Positions 48,201 through 59,283 of a stretch of 64,000 nt of DNA are shown here, in pieces. Origin of the DNA: Lunularia cruciata (lineage: Eukaryota > Streptophyta > Marchantiopsida > Lunulariales > Lunulariaceae); the NCBI GenBank assembly GCA_948567375.1, contig OX419759.1, positions 50,496,593-50,560,592 of the forward strand. Reading direction: 5' to 3'. Below the pieces are notes generated by a model. The model was not told where the DNA came from and made no database searches. It saw nothing but the letters and a program-made list of their open reading frames with translations. Within the stretch, counting starts at the first letter, position 1; the number at the start of each line of letters is the position of its first letter. The translations under genes were made by a program, and so were the position numbers.

Positions 48201-48765
48201 CATTTCATTTGTTATATGCTTGGGCACTTAAAATTTGGTGTGATCATTGTTTGGTTTGGAGCTGATTATCTCCCCAAGATTGTACATTGTAAGGCTTGGT
48301 GTTGTGATGTATACACGGGTTCTCATGATTAAATGTGGATATACTTCTGTGAAAGTCAAGGAGAGGACTCCATTCTTGGAGCTCATAGTCATGCTATATA
48401 GGTAGGTCTTGGCACTAGCCTGGTTGGTGATCTAAACTGAGCATGGGCTTGTGACTCGTAAGGCAAAACCCACCACTACCCCATTACATTCAAATCCAAT
48501 GATAACAAACTTGGGCATTAGCTAGCAAATCTGAAGATCAAGGATCTCCAATCAAAGCCAACAGGAGAAAACCCTTAAGAGGAACCTACTCTCAGGGAGA
48601 GTCATGTCCAGGCTGCTCTAGCAGAAAGGAGACTGGCAAGAGGCAAAGAAAACAATAGGGGCCTGGTTACAAGAAGCTAGAACCTTTGATAACAAAGCAC
48701 TCTAAGCACAAGCAGTCAGGTGCCCGATGCACTCTTGAGACCAATGATTCCCCGCAACACCGGCA
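48201..48765. other. Right end of the insertion; no gene seen
   Basis: Balanced-composition sequence between the minisatellites and resumed G1 coding. No domain was found. Confidence 0.4.
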
Positions 48766-50488
48766 AAATGAAATTATCAAACCATAAAGAGAAGAGCTGG
48801 CCATTGTCATTGCAACCAAGCATTGGAAGCACTATCTTGGCAAGAAGGCATTTGTAATAGAGACAGACCATAAACCTCTAGTCTACCTTGAGACACAGAA
48901 ATATCTATCTCATTGCCAGATTCTGTGGGCAAAGTGGCAACAATGATTCAACATGATAATCACCTACATGGAAGGCAAGAAGCAACTTGCAGATGCATTC
49001 ACCAAAATGCCAATGGCAAAAAATTTGGTAGTAGAGGTCAAGATGAACCCTGAATTCTGGCCAAAGATTCTAGTTGCTACAAAACTAGATCCATAGATTG
49101 TAGGAGCTCAATCATCCAAAAGCATCACCAACAACCAAGGACACACTTTTTGTGATGGTATACTATGGATCCCAAATGCCCCAAAATTACACCACCATCT
49201 TAGCAAAATGTCATGATTCTGCCATTGTAGGTCATGTCGGAGTAGACAAGACTTTGGATGCAGTCCAACGCCATTACTATTGGCCCAAGATGAGCAACAA
49301 TGTGATGGAATATGTTTGGAGCTGCCTACTTTATCAACAAACAAAGTCTCTAATCAAGCTCCAGCAGGACTCCTGCAACTCCTCCCTACTCCTATGCAAC
49401 ATTGGGACCAAGTGAGTATGGATCTAGTCTGTGAATTGCCTAAGACCACCTCAAGGTTTGACTCCATTGTAGTATTTGTTGACTCACTTAACAAAATTAT
49501 TCATGTATTGCCTACCACCAAGGATGTGACAACTCCACAACTAGCTTAGTTGTACTTAAATGTAGTCTTCTCTCACCATGGCTTGCCTCAAGTGCTCATC
49601 ACCAATAGAGGCACTCAATTTACTAGTTTGTTTTGGAGAACACTCTTTGGTTTCTTCAAAACCAAATTGGCCATGTCCACGGCTTACCATCCACAGATTG
49701 ATGGCCAAACAGAGTGGGCTAATTGCACTATTGAAGATATGCTTTGGAGCTTCACCTTAGATGAGCAAGAGAGGTGGGACACTTTACTTCCATTGGTGGG
49801 ATTTGCCTACAACAATTTAGTAAATGCCTCCACCCAAGTCACACCATTCTTCCTCATATATGGCAAACATCCTTTCACACCTTCAAGCTTGATGAAGATC
49901 CATCTAGTGACTACCAAGGTTGGTGTTGTCAACTCTTTGTTTTGAGAATCCAACAAGGCGTGGAGAATGCCAAAAACAGGTTGCACATTGCCAAAAATCA
50001 ACAAAATCAATATGCCAATTGCACACTATAGGCACATGGAGTTCCAAGTGGGAGATCAGGTTTGGCTGTCAACAACCAACCTCACAATAGGGGGCCCTTG
50101 CAAGCTCAGACCTCGCTTTATTGGGCCTTTTCCCATTCTTTGTTGAATTGGTGTTGTGGCCTACCACTACACATGAAGATCCATCTAGTGTGTCTCCTTC
50201 CTATGTAGATATGCACCCTGATCAGGCCACTATCACTCCATACAAGACATTAGACCTTGCTCGACACTCATTGATGGCATGGAGGAATACAAAGTTGAAC
50301 GCATTCTCCAAAAATGCATCCATGGGACTTGTCACCCGCAAGTGGAATATCTCATAAAATGGAAAGATTACCCACTATATGAGGCAGCATGGAGCCAATA
50401 GCCAACTTGACCCATGCACCAGTGTTAGTAAAATCTTTTGAGCAGTAGCTTCACAATGAGGACGTTGTGTCTTAAAAGGAGAGAGGTT
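48766..50488 (+). pseudogene. G1 second half of RNase H, integrase and chromodomain
   Basis: RNase H resumes with ELAIVIATKHWKHYLGKKAF and TDHKPLVYLE (about 48790-48890). Integrase follows: a zinc region with HVGVDKTLDAVQRHYYWPKM (about 49240-49290), whose final Cys-x2-Cys reads CLLYQ; the first catalytic Asp in VVFVDSLNK (about 49470); ITNRGTQFTS (about 49598), where the second Asp is now Asn; and AYHPQIDGQTEWANCTIEDM (about 49685), carrying the Glu. A GPY/F-like LRPRFIGPFPIL is near 50110. At 50282-50398 an unbroken chromodomain reads EEYKVERILQKCIHG and VEYLIKWKDYPLYEAAW, which places G1 in the chromoviruses. A stop ends it at 50399. Confidence 0.92.
50474..50488 (+). promoter_or_regulatory. 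Polypurine tract of G1
   Basis: AAAAGGAGAGAGGTT lies directly before the right LTR, the normal place for plus-strand priming. Confidence 0.85.
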
Positions 50489-51242
50489 TGTAATACCAAT
50501 AGCTAGACACATGATCTAGAGATGAAATTTGGTTTGATAACATCTGGGAGAATATTATAAATGATGTACTAAGTAGATCAAACAGAGGTATCACCAAAAG
50601 AGTACTTCTACAAATAGGACAGAAATCAAAACATGCTTGAAGACTTTAGAATCAATAGCTAGACATATGATCTAAAGGTAAAATTTGAGTTGGTGACATC
50701 TGGAAGGATGGTATACATAATGGATGAAGTAGATCAGGTAGAGTTATCACCAAAAGAGCACTTCTTCTAATAGGGCAAAAACCAAAATAGGCCTGAAAAC
50801 TTCACAGACAATTTTGGAGGCCTAAATGGATGAATTAGGCCTCAAAAGTGTGTAGACTCCTCCTCCCCCCTCCCCAGTAGAGGAAAGGTTGGCCTTGCAT
50901 CCTCCTAGTTTGTCTCACCAAGAGCTTTCCAATGGTACCTCACCCACATGATTTTGAGATTCCTACAAGAAGATACCCTAAGAGATTCCCTCTGGTCAAA
51001 GCCTATTTGCCAACCAGACGGGACCAAGATCGACATGTCACCCATCCAAGCAAGTAATCTAAGGGTGGAGCTCACTGACAAGTCACCTATCCATGTACCT
51101 AATCCTATGGTGGAGCATCCTTGGAGGAGATCCTCTTTGGCTATATAATAAAGAGAAGGTGCTCCCTTGGGCCACCAAAGTTTAGAGTGTGAAACCTATG
51201 TTTTTCTCTTGTGTGTTTCTCTACTATCCTTGGAACATTACA
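50489..51242 (+). repeat. 3' LTR of chromovirus G1
   Basis: 754 bases, TGTAATACC...AACATTACA, with the 156-bp duplication at 50498 and 50654 and the TATA region CTATATAATAAAGAG near 51139. A hairpin, GAGGCCTAA (50817-50825) and TTAGGCCTC (50835-50843), is kept in full or in part in the other G1 LTR copies. Confidence 0.92.
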
Positions 51243-51720
51243 CTCTTCCTCAACACTATGGGAAACTTGGACTCTAAATTTTCCACTCATTTTATACATG
51301 CTCTTACTTTCTCTCTATCTCCTTGCTTGAGGAAGGCAACCTCACTCATCAATCTCTCATAACTTGTATCCAAAAGAAATTTATTAATGAGTGTTGTAGT
51401 CAAACTCTTGCAATACTTTTCTTGACCATCTCTCTTCTCTTTCTTTTGATTCATACCATGTAAGAGTTACATCCTCAAAGAATTTAGGTAGTAATGAGAC
51501 CCCCTCATTCTTCCTCCTATCTTTGTTTCTTATACAAGCTCTCTTGAAGTCTCTCACAAAAGCTTTCACATCTTCTCTATCATTGCCAAAGAAAACCATA
51601 AGTTTCCCAATCATAGCATCTTACTTTCTTTCTCCTTTCTCTATATTCTTTGTGTTTTTTCTCTCACCCTATAACTAATAGAGTACAAACATAATTAATA
51701 TCATTTGAAAATCATAAACT
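51243..51720 (-). pseudogene. G3 copy 1, N-terminal gag part
   Basis: The minus-strand frame 51614-51384 encodes a capsid segment: FFGNDREDVKAFVRDFKRAC, then LPKFFEDVTLTWYESKE and RKVLQEFDYNT. It is typical of plant Ty3/gypsy gag. It is the upstream half of the gag whose downstream half lies at 39846-39480; G1 is inserted between them. Stops precede and follow the segment. Confidence 0.7.
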
Positions 51721-53137
51721 ACAAGAAGCATAAAAAAGTTCGAGTTATTCCAAGGTTTTCATTGTATAATCAAATCCTAGAGTGCATATTAATCAAACTC
51801 ATGGATAGTCTATCCATAAGTTGAAAAATTAGCTCAATCACTAGTCTTGAGAACTTTGTGATGAATGTGATAATTTCTTTGTGGCTATACTAAGACCTTA
51901 TCCAAGATCCTTCATCAAGATCTCCAACAAAATTACTATTCCATTACACTCATTGCTATTTAGAAGGCATTCCATTCCACAAACCTTACACAACTCCTTG
52001 GTCCTAGATCTACTTCCTCTCAATCTTGGTAAACAAGGTCCAACATGCAATCCTAAGTCAAGTAAGCCTCTCATTACTCTCAATCTTTTTCTCTCAAAGC
52101 TCAATAGACATGAATTTACTTTTTATCCCTTCTTTCCACATAAAAAGCACTTAAAATCATTCTTTCCTACAAGCGATGTAAGTTTTTGAGTCCTCTCAAC
52201 ACTCTCTTCAAATTCTACCCTAAACTCTCCTTTCTTCAAATCAGCCACTACTATCACCTCAACTCTTGGGGAACCTTACATAAATGTAAGGTTTCCCTTA
52301 ACTTTCACTCCTAGTGGCCTCCAAATGTTTGGATTCAAGATGAATCTAAACTGGACCACTCTTCACAATGTCAATTAATTCTCCCAAATGTTAATTCACA
52401 TTGCTTTGAAATATTGCACACCTAGTCAACACTCTATGGCATCCTTCCCTAAAAAACTTCAGTCCTTTTCATTGAGCCATTTGGTATAAGCACCTCTCTA
52501 TGCAGTACACGTCTTCCCAAATTTGGTCTAAAACCACCTCTCTCACTTCAAAAATTCATAACTCCTTGTCCAAAAGTGATCTTTCTCTGATTTATAGGCC
52601 AGAAGGTTGCCTATCTACCACCAACATTTATAAAAAAAAATTAGTGTAATCTATTCTTAATTGAAGAAATTGGTGAACTCTATACAAATTTCCAAAGAGT
52701 GTAAAATTTTCAAAAGTAGTTTACCCTATCAACTTCCAAAAATTATGGATCAATGCATGTAATGGCTCTCCCAAAAATTCCAAGTGTCACAACTAAAGAA
52801 TAAACCAAACTCTTATTCCAAGTCTAGATCTAAAACTTGAAGTTTTGCCCAAAATGATCATAATCTATAAGCTTTACCATCCACCTCACATAATCTCTCC
52901 AAATTCTCTCATATGTATAAGATATAAAATATCACCTTAAAACCATCATAATGAATTACAAAATATATAAATAGATCTAGATTCTCTAACATAAGTTCAA
53001 CTCTCTCTTCTCCTAGTGTTTTCTCCAAGTATGCTCTCATAACCTCCTTCTAACTAATATAGAATTGTACATAAAACATTATCTTGCTTTCTAGAGAGAA
53101 CAAAAATTGAACAAAAAATATAACAAATGACCCAACT
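51721..53137 (-). other. Leader of G3 copy 1; no coding domain seen
   Basis: AT-rich sequence between the G3 5' LTR and gag. It contains a perfect 10-bp hairpin at 52272-52293 (AACCTTACAT, AA, ATGTAAGGTT). Right after the LTR the minus strand reads AGTTGGGTCATTTG. It does not match the initiator-Met primer site and I cannot assign it to a tRNA. Confidence 0.45.
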
Positions 53138-53814
53138 TGTCTCTCACTCCAGATGAACCTCTAATGGCTATAAGAGTAGTATATCATATAATAAGAAGGC
53201 AAAGAACTAAACTCCATCACAAGGCTAAACTCCAAGAGGCACCTCCAAGACTCAAGTCATTGCTAACTAAAAACTCAATGAGAGAGATAGTTACAAATGA
53301 AAGGATGATGAGTACTTCCTCATCCCTTGTTTATAAACTTGTGAAATATTGATACACCAAATTTGTTAATTATCATTTTAACTCAAGTTACTAGGTAAAA
53401 TTTATATAAGAAAAAAAATCTAAAGAAATATCCAAACTCATAAGAATAATCCTCTTAACATGTTGTCTTATCTTGACCCAACAACTAAGTCAAGGATTCT
53501 TTCACATGGGCTATCCTTGGATTGTAAAAAATCCAAACCAAAAAGGCTTGTGGATCCTAGAGTTTTTAACTCTTTCTTTAAAGTCAAATATCTAAGAATA
53601 ATACAAAGTTAATACATTAGAATCCAAAATAGTGGTGCTCATCTTTTCTATTTATTCTAAAGTAGAATTACTTCTTTCTTTGCTATGACTAACTTTAGCT
53701 AATCATGACTAATTTAGAAGCTTGGTTCAACTTTATATAAATAATATATCTCAACTACTTGCAATACCAAACTAAACATCATGATGTAGCATATATGCAC
53801 TTATGAGTGTTACA
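53138..53814 (-). repeat. 5' LTR of gypsy element G3 copy 1
   Basis: 677 bases, same family as 45927-46606 and 56619-57304. On the minus strand it runs TGTAACACTC to GAGAGACA and lies upstream of the minus-strand gag, so it is placed as that element's 5' LTR. The element spans about 38068-53814 with G1 nested in it, and its 3' end is missing. Confidence 0.75.
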
Positions 53815-54924
53815 AATCCAACATATTGGTTATATTTTTCCTTTTATTATATATATTATTAATTCAAAAGACTAAAAATGTCTTCCATGTGCCTACCATA
53901 TCCAAAAACTTGCTATGTGTTGGAGAGTTGGTAGAGTAAGGTATGTAAGTGCACTTCAACAATAAAAGATGGATGCTTTATTGAAGATGTTGATAGTAAT
54001 CTTATAGCACAAGGTAGTAAGAGTGGAATATTTTCAAGCTTTATGCCTTTGTACCTCCCTTATATTTTTTTCATATATTGACAAAGTGGTCAAGTAGTGC
54101 TTGCTATTGCCATCTTGCACAAGCAAGTTGGGCCCTAGGAGCTTCCTATAGGTTTATTGAGTAATGACTTAGAAAATAATATTCACAATAAGCTCATATA
54201 TTGAATTGGGATGGAAATAAAGATGAAGGTAATAAAGAATAATAAGATTTCATATCAAAAAATCCCAAAGTGCAAAGGAAAAAAACCATAAGGCCGATAA
54301 GCAAAGGATCTACTATGTAATCAACTTGTTACATAAACACATGTCTCATTATTGACTTGATAGTAACTTGATAGACATTAAATTGTCTTCTAAGAACATA
54401 TCACTCTCTCTCTACTTGGAAACCTGGTATATTAATGCTCTAAGATTAATATTATACACTCAAAATTATTTATTTATATCAAATTACTAATATATTATCT
54501 ATCTCAAATATAATATAACACTCTCTTTGTAGTTTAACTCTCACACCAACTCTCAACACTCTCATCCACTCTCTTGAACTTTTATTGAGCTCTTTATGTT
54601 TGATGTATTTTTTTCTTCAAAACCAAATGAGATATCTACTATTTATAAGCGGAAGAGAGACATTAAACACAATATAAAGGAATGTGCAAGAGGTAATTTT
54701 TCCATTCTTTGCACAAGCTGATTATAGTGCCTAATTGCAAAGGAGATGGTGGGTGCCTACAATTCCTTATGAGCCAAAGATGAATTCCTTCAATTGCCAA
54801 TAATATGAACCTTAAGAAGTTGAAGAGTCTCTCCTTTGGTTTGGTCATTGGATTGGCCAGACTCATTTTTGTTGATAATTCTACCATCTGTAAAGCATAT
54901 CAATTTGGAAAATAGGCTAGACAA
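53815..54924. other. No recognisable gene
   Basis: AT-rich interval between the G3 LTR and a copia remnant. The minus frame 54663-54887 has no family signature. Confidence 0.3.
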
Positions 54925-56470
54925 CCTTTAAAGGACCAAGTAGAACTGCTAGTAAACTCTTCATATTGGTGCATAATGATGTATGGATTGCCTTTGAACG
55001 AATTTTTAGTTATCATTACTTTGTGTCTTTTTTTTACTGCTCTTGCAACACTTGGGTTTACTTTCTGAAGAGTAAGACTTTTGTATAAGTCTTTTTAGCA
55101 TTTGAGACTTTTCAAAAGACTACTTAAGAATTAATCTTGGTTTTATGTCTTGCAACTAAGATCTTATGGAAGAGTAGAGTTCTTTTCTTTTGGAATTAAG
55201 CCAATATGTGAGGGATCAGGGTATTTTGAGACAAAAGATTTATGCTTACATTCCATGACAAATTGAAGTAGCAAAAGAATTATCATATATTTGAGGCAAC
55301 ACGTGCCATGCTTAATGAGAAGCACATGGCTATGGCTTACTGTGTTGAAGTTGTTGCATGTGCAGTGTAATTGGTGACTAGTACACTAACCATTGCAATT
55401 CATTCTTGTACATCTTTGGAGGCATTTATAAGAAGTAAGTTTGATTATTCCTTTGTCAAGGTCTAAGGTTGTATTTCTTGTATGCACATTCTTGATGAAA
55501 ATCATAAGACGTTAGATCCAAAGATTAGAAAGTGCATTTTCCTCAGATATGCTATAGATTCTAAAAGGTATAAAGGTTATAATCTTGTAACAAAAACGTT
55601 CTATGTTAACAAGGATGTTATTTTTTATGAGCTAACTACTTGGTTTTTGTTAGCTCCCACTCTTTGGTTTTCTATACCACTTATTACAAACCCAAGGAGT
55701 ATTAGTTTGCATATCAGTTCCCTACATCTATTGGGGAACCCAAAGAGGTCGTTAAATCTACATCCTAGTCAATTAGTTCAAGAGGTTGTGATTTTATATT
55801 ATATACGTTATAATAGGAGTGTCCTATTCTATGGAGGTTGTTATCAATAAGGATACAAAACTCATCTTCCAAGGCATTCTTGCACTTACACATGATACTC
55901 ATATGTAAAATATTAGTTTAGCAAATATGCCTAATACATTAGAAGTAGAGTAAAGGTAGATAAACAATCAAATACTTGATCTCTTAAAGTCTCAACGGAT
56001 GGAACATCATGTTAGACAATGGATGAATGAGTGTTTTCTTGTTACAAATTTTGCATATATGACTATTTTATTACAAGAGAAAAAACTAGCCACATTTAAA
56101 AAAGTTCTACAATAGGAACAATGAGGTACTACCATGTAGGCATAACTTCCTACTCTTTACACCAACACACATGAGAGTTGGTGGATCTACTTTATGGTCA
56201 TAAGGCCACTAGTTGTAGGTTTGTTTTTTGTATCAAGCATAATTTGATAGATCTATGAGCAGGTACACCTGGTGGCAAAGGGTTATATTCAATAGTATGG
56301 CATGGACTATTTTGAGACCTTTAGTCCAATTGCTAAGATGGCAACTATTCATATGATGGTTAGAATTGCAATTATATGAGTGGCATCTAGACCAAATAGA
56401 CTTCAAGAATGCATTTCTCAAAGAAAATCTTGAGGAGGAGGTATACATGGTGCAATCACTTGATTTTGAT
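54925..56470 (+). pseudogene. Second decayed copia element (C2): integrase and start of RT
   Basis: The plus strand reads in copia order across stops. A LFILVHNDVW segment (about 54957) starts the integrase core. TWVYFLKSKTFV (about 55050) and then EATRAMLNEKHMAMAYCVE (about 55290-55345) follow. 55482-55850 carries HILDENHKTLDPKIRKCIFL and a YKGYNLVTKTFYVNKDVIF segment, the conserved integrase C-terminal region of copia. RT begins near 56290 and shows DQIDFKNAFLKENLEEEVYM (about 56391-56450), then breaks off. No catalytic RT box, LTR or primer site could be found for it. Confidence 0.75.
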
Positions 56471-56618
56471 GATTTGCAATTTCTATTTGAGTTTGAAAGT
56501 TACAAAAAGTGCTCTCTTGCTTGAAAAAAAACACCCAAGGTTTAGTGTACAAAGATTACTTCCTTCTTGGTAACTCATGGGTAGGTTTATGTTTGTCATT
56601 CTAATCCATGAGTGGGTT

Positions 56619-57304
56619 TATCTCTCATTCAAGATGAAGCTCTAATTTTTATTAAGGTAGTGCACCGTGGATTAAGAAGGCAAAGAACCTCAACTCCATC
56701 ATACTTCTCCAAAGCTAAAACTCCAAGGCATCTCAAAAATTCAAGTCATTGCTCATTAGAAAACTCAATGAGAGCGATAGTTGCAAATAAAGAATGATGA
56801 GTACCTTTGCACCTCTAGTTTATATAATTGTGAAATAGTGATACACTAAAGTTATTAATTACCATATTAACCCAAGTGATTAGGCAAAAAGTCATATAAA
56901 GTCAAAAGTCAAAACTAATATCCATACTCATGGGAATAATCTCCTGAGCATGTGGTCTTATCTTGACCCAACAACTAAGTCAAGGATTCTTTCACATGGC
57001 AATCCTTGGACTATAGAAAATTCCAAACCAAAAAGGATTGTGGGTCCAAGAATTCTCAACTCTTTTTTCAAAGCTAAACACCTAGGAATAATACAAAGTC
57101 AATACACTAGAATCCAAAATAGTGATGCTCATCTTTTCCACTTACTCTAAAGTAAGGTCACCTTTGTCTTGGCTATAGCTAACTTTAGCTAATCATGACT
57201 AATCTAGACTTTTTCTTTAACTCTATATAAATAACATCTTTCAAATATTTGCAATACCAAACTAAATATCATAATAAAACATGTGTGCACTAATTAGTAT
57301 TACA
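56619..57304 (-). repeat. 3' LTR of gypsy element G3 copy 2
   Basis: 686 bases, same family as 53138-53814. On the minus strand it begins TGTAATACTAATTAG directly after the integrase tail of copy 2 at 57305, so it is that element's 3' LTR. The outer end reads TATCTCTCAT where the other copies have TGTCTCTCAC. Confidence 0.8.
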
Positions 57305-58486
57305 TTTACTCTCGGACTAAGATTTTATTTCATTCACAAAGTGAATGTCTCTCTACCTTCTATGATACAATTTCAACTTGTCATGGTTAATCCTATCAAA
57401 TTTTCTTTTTCTCAATTCCTTGGGATCATAGTGTAATTGCCCCATATCTTTTTCACTATGAAAGGTCTAAAGTACTTAAGCAAGAATTTATTTTGCACCC
57501 TCTTGAATAAAATGGAATCAAATAACATTACCCAATCACCTTCCTTGAAGAGCTCCACTTTTTTCTTACCTTGCCTCTTGTCATTACTCTCTTTTTGTTT
57601 CCTTTGGGCTTGCTTCACTCAAACCATAGCAATTGCTCTTGCAACCTCCAATTCCATGAGTTTATCCTTCCTAGACCTCTTTTCATCACCTCCTTATGTC
57701 TTCTTCAATTTCTTGTGTATGTTTTGATAGGTAGGAAGATCAAAGTGAATAGGTAAAGTAGAATCAATATTATATACCAAATGAAATGGAGGATATTTGG
57801 TAGATGTCTTCATTGTTATCTTATATTTTCACAAGACAACATGAATCCTCTTATCCCAATAATGTTTAGCCTTCTCTAGTTTTGCATCTTTGGCCAATAT
57901 CATGCATAAGGTTGATTAGTTTTCTTTGCCAAGCCATTGGAATTTGGCTTATAAGATATAGTCACTCTATGTGTGATAGAAAAATATCACAATATGGTTG
58001 TAGTGATGCTTCTTGTAAACTCTCCTCCTTTACCAAAAACCAACTCCAAAGAGCAACCAAACCTAGTGATGATGCATTCATAAAGAAATCTACCAACTTC
58101 ATCTTCATTCTTATCTCTCAATGATCTAACCTCAACCCACTTATTAAAGTAATCAATAACTACCACAACATACCAATTATTTCAAAAGGTTCTAGTAATG
58201 GAATTGATTTAAGAGGCAAAGTGGAGGTAGACTTATAGCAAAAACTTGACAAACACTGCAAGTTTTGTAATAATCAAGGTAATCTTTGAAAATCCCCCTC
58301 CAATGGTAACTCATATCCATAATCTTAAAAGTAGTCACCTTTTCTATAGAGTGATCTCCACATACTAAACCTTCATGAATCTCCTTCATGAGTAGGATAA
58401 CTCCTTACTCATTGCTCTTTGAAGTAGACTATCTACTCCTTGATGAAAAAGAATGTACTCCACCATTGTATAAGGTCTAGATCTTG
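57305..58486 (-). pseudogene. G3 copy 2 integrase
   Basis: On the minus strand a zinc region opens with EYILFHQGVDSLLQ and MKEIHEGLVCGDHS (58389 onward) and ends DYYKTCSVCQ. The core follows with VVVIDYFNKWVE (about 58165), RFLYECIITRFG and an altered FGKGGEF at the second catalytic site. The tail at about 57410 to 57330 (RKFDRINHDKLKLYH) resembles the usual end of gypsy integrases just before the 3' LTR. Many stops interrupt it. The upstream coding is separated from it by the inserted module at 58.5-62.3 kb. Confidence 0.8.
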
Positions 58487-59283
58487 TTGTGACAACCTAG
58501 CAAATATCACTTTTGTGGTAATCGAGTAAGTAAAGTTTGTTCCCATAGAGATACGAGTCAGAAATGTCTAAATATGAAGTCAAAGTAACAATCGTAGTTC
58601 TTCTTGGTTGCGTCTTTAATCTCTCAAGTAGAAACCACACCCAAAAGAGAGTAACAAGCACTGATTCTTAGGCTTGTCACAAATTAACACTTCTTAATCA
58701 CAACACCTTCAATTTTTTCCAAACAATCTTGATTGTGATGATTCAGGCTCTTCCAAAAATGACACTTCAATGCAAAATGACTTTGCCTTAGAATTGTGTT
58801 CCACCCCTCCACTGGAGGCACAACTTCCTTGATCAAAATTGCTTCACATCAACACTACGCTGCACTCACAAATGCAGAATACTACCAACACTACAATTCC
58901 TCTCAGATCTGTCAAGGCATTGCTCTGATTGCACTTCACTCAAGATCAAACATACATAATGAAGATGAAGGCTGTGGAATCCAACATCCAACAAGCACCC
59001 TGACTTGCACTTCAAATTTCTGCACACACTTACAAACACAAACATAAAGTTGATACTCAGAATCAAGCTTAAGCGACGAGCACTACTTCACAACACTTCG
59101 CTTTATCTATTCTCAGAAATAATGAGCACTAAAGAACATAAGACTGCAAATGCCACTCTTAAATAGTGATGCAAGCGATAGTTATCTTCCTAATGTACCT
59201 CTTCCTAATGACTCTACAAACCTGCAGATCTGAAATGACAATGCACCTCTTCATATCTACCTATTCAAATCTCAAATCGGTTA

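Larger units (their letters stand above)
43944..48759. mobile_element. 4.8-kb insertion splitting the G1 RNase H domain
   Basis: RNase H coding stops after QKLLPV (43945) and resumes at about 48766 with EELAIVIATKHWKHYLGKK. The edges are short inverted sequences: CAGTGTTG at 43941-43948 and CAACACCG at 48755-48762 (7 of 8 complementary). The left edge continues TCAAGAAAAAGG, which resembles CACTA-type ends. The inside is mostly GA-rich and non-coding. The inserted class is not certain. A target-site duplication is not clear (ACCAG versus ACCGG if the ends are shifted by one base). Confidence 0.6.

Noticed and set aside
43944..48759. Calling the insertion a CACTA transposon outright
   Set aside because: The end words are similar but not the CACTA consensus, the inverted match is only 7 of 8 bases, no 3-bp target duplication is visible and no CACTA transposase is present.
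34850..58486. An endogenous pararetrovirus (caulimovirus-like) origin for the gypsy fragments
   Set aside because: LTRs, integrase and a chromodomain are present and no movement-protein motif is seen, so they are LTR retrotransposons.
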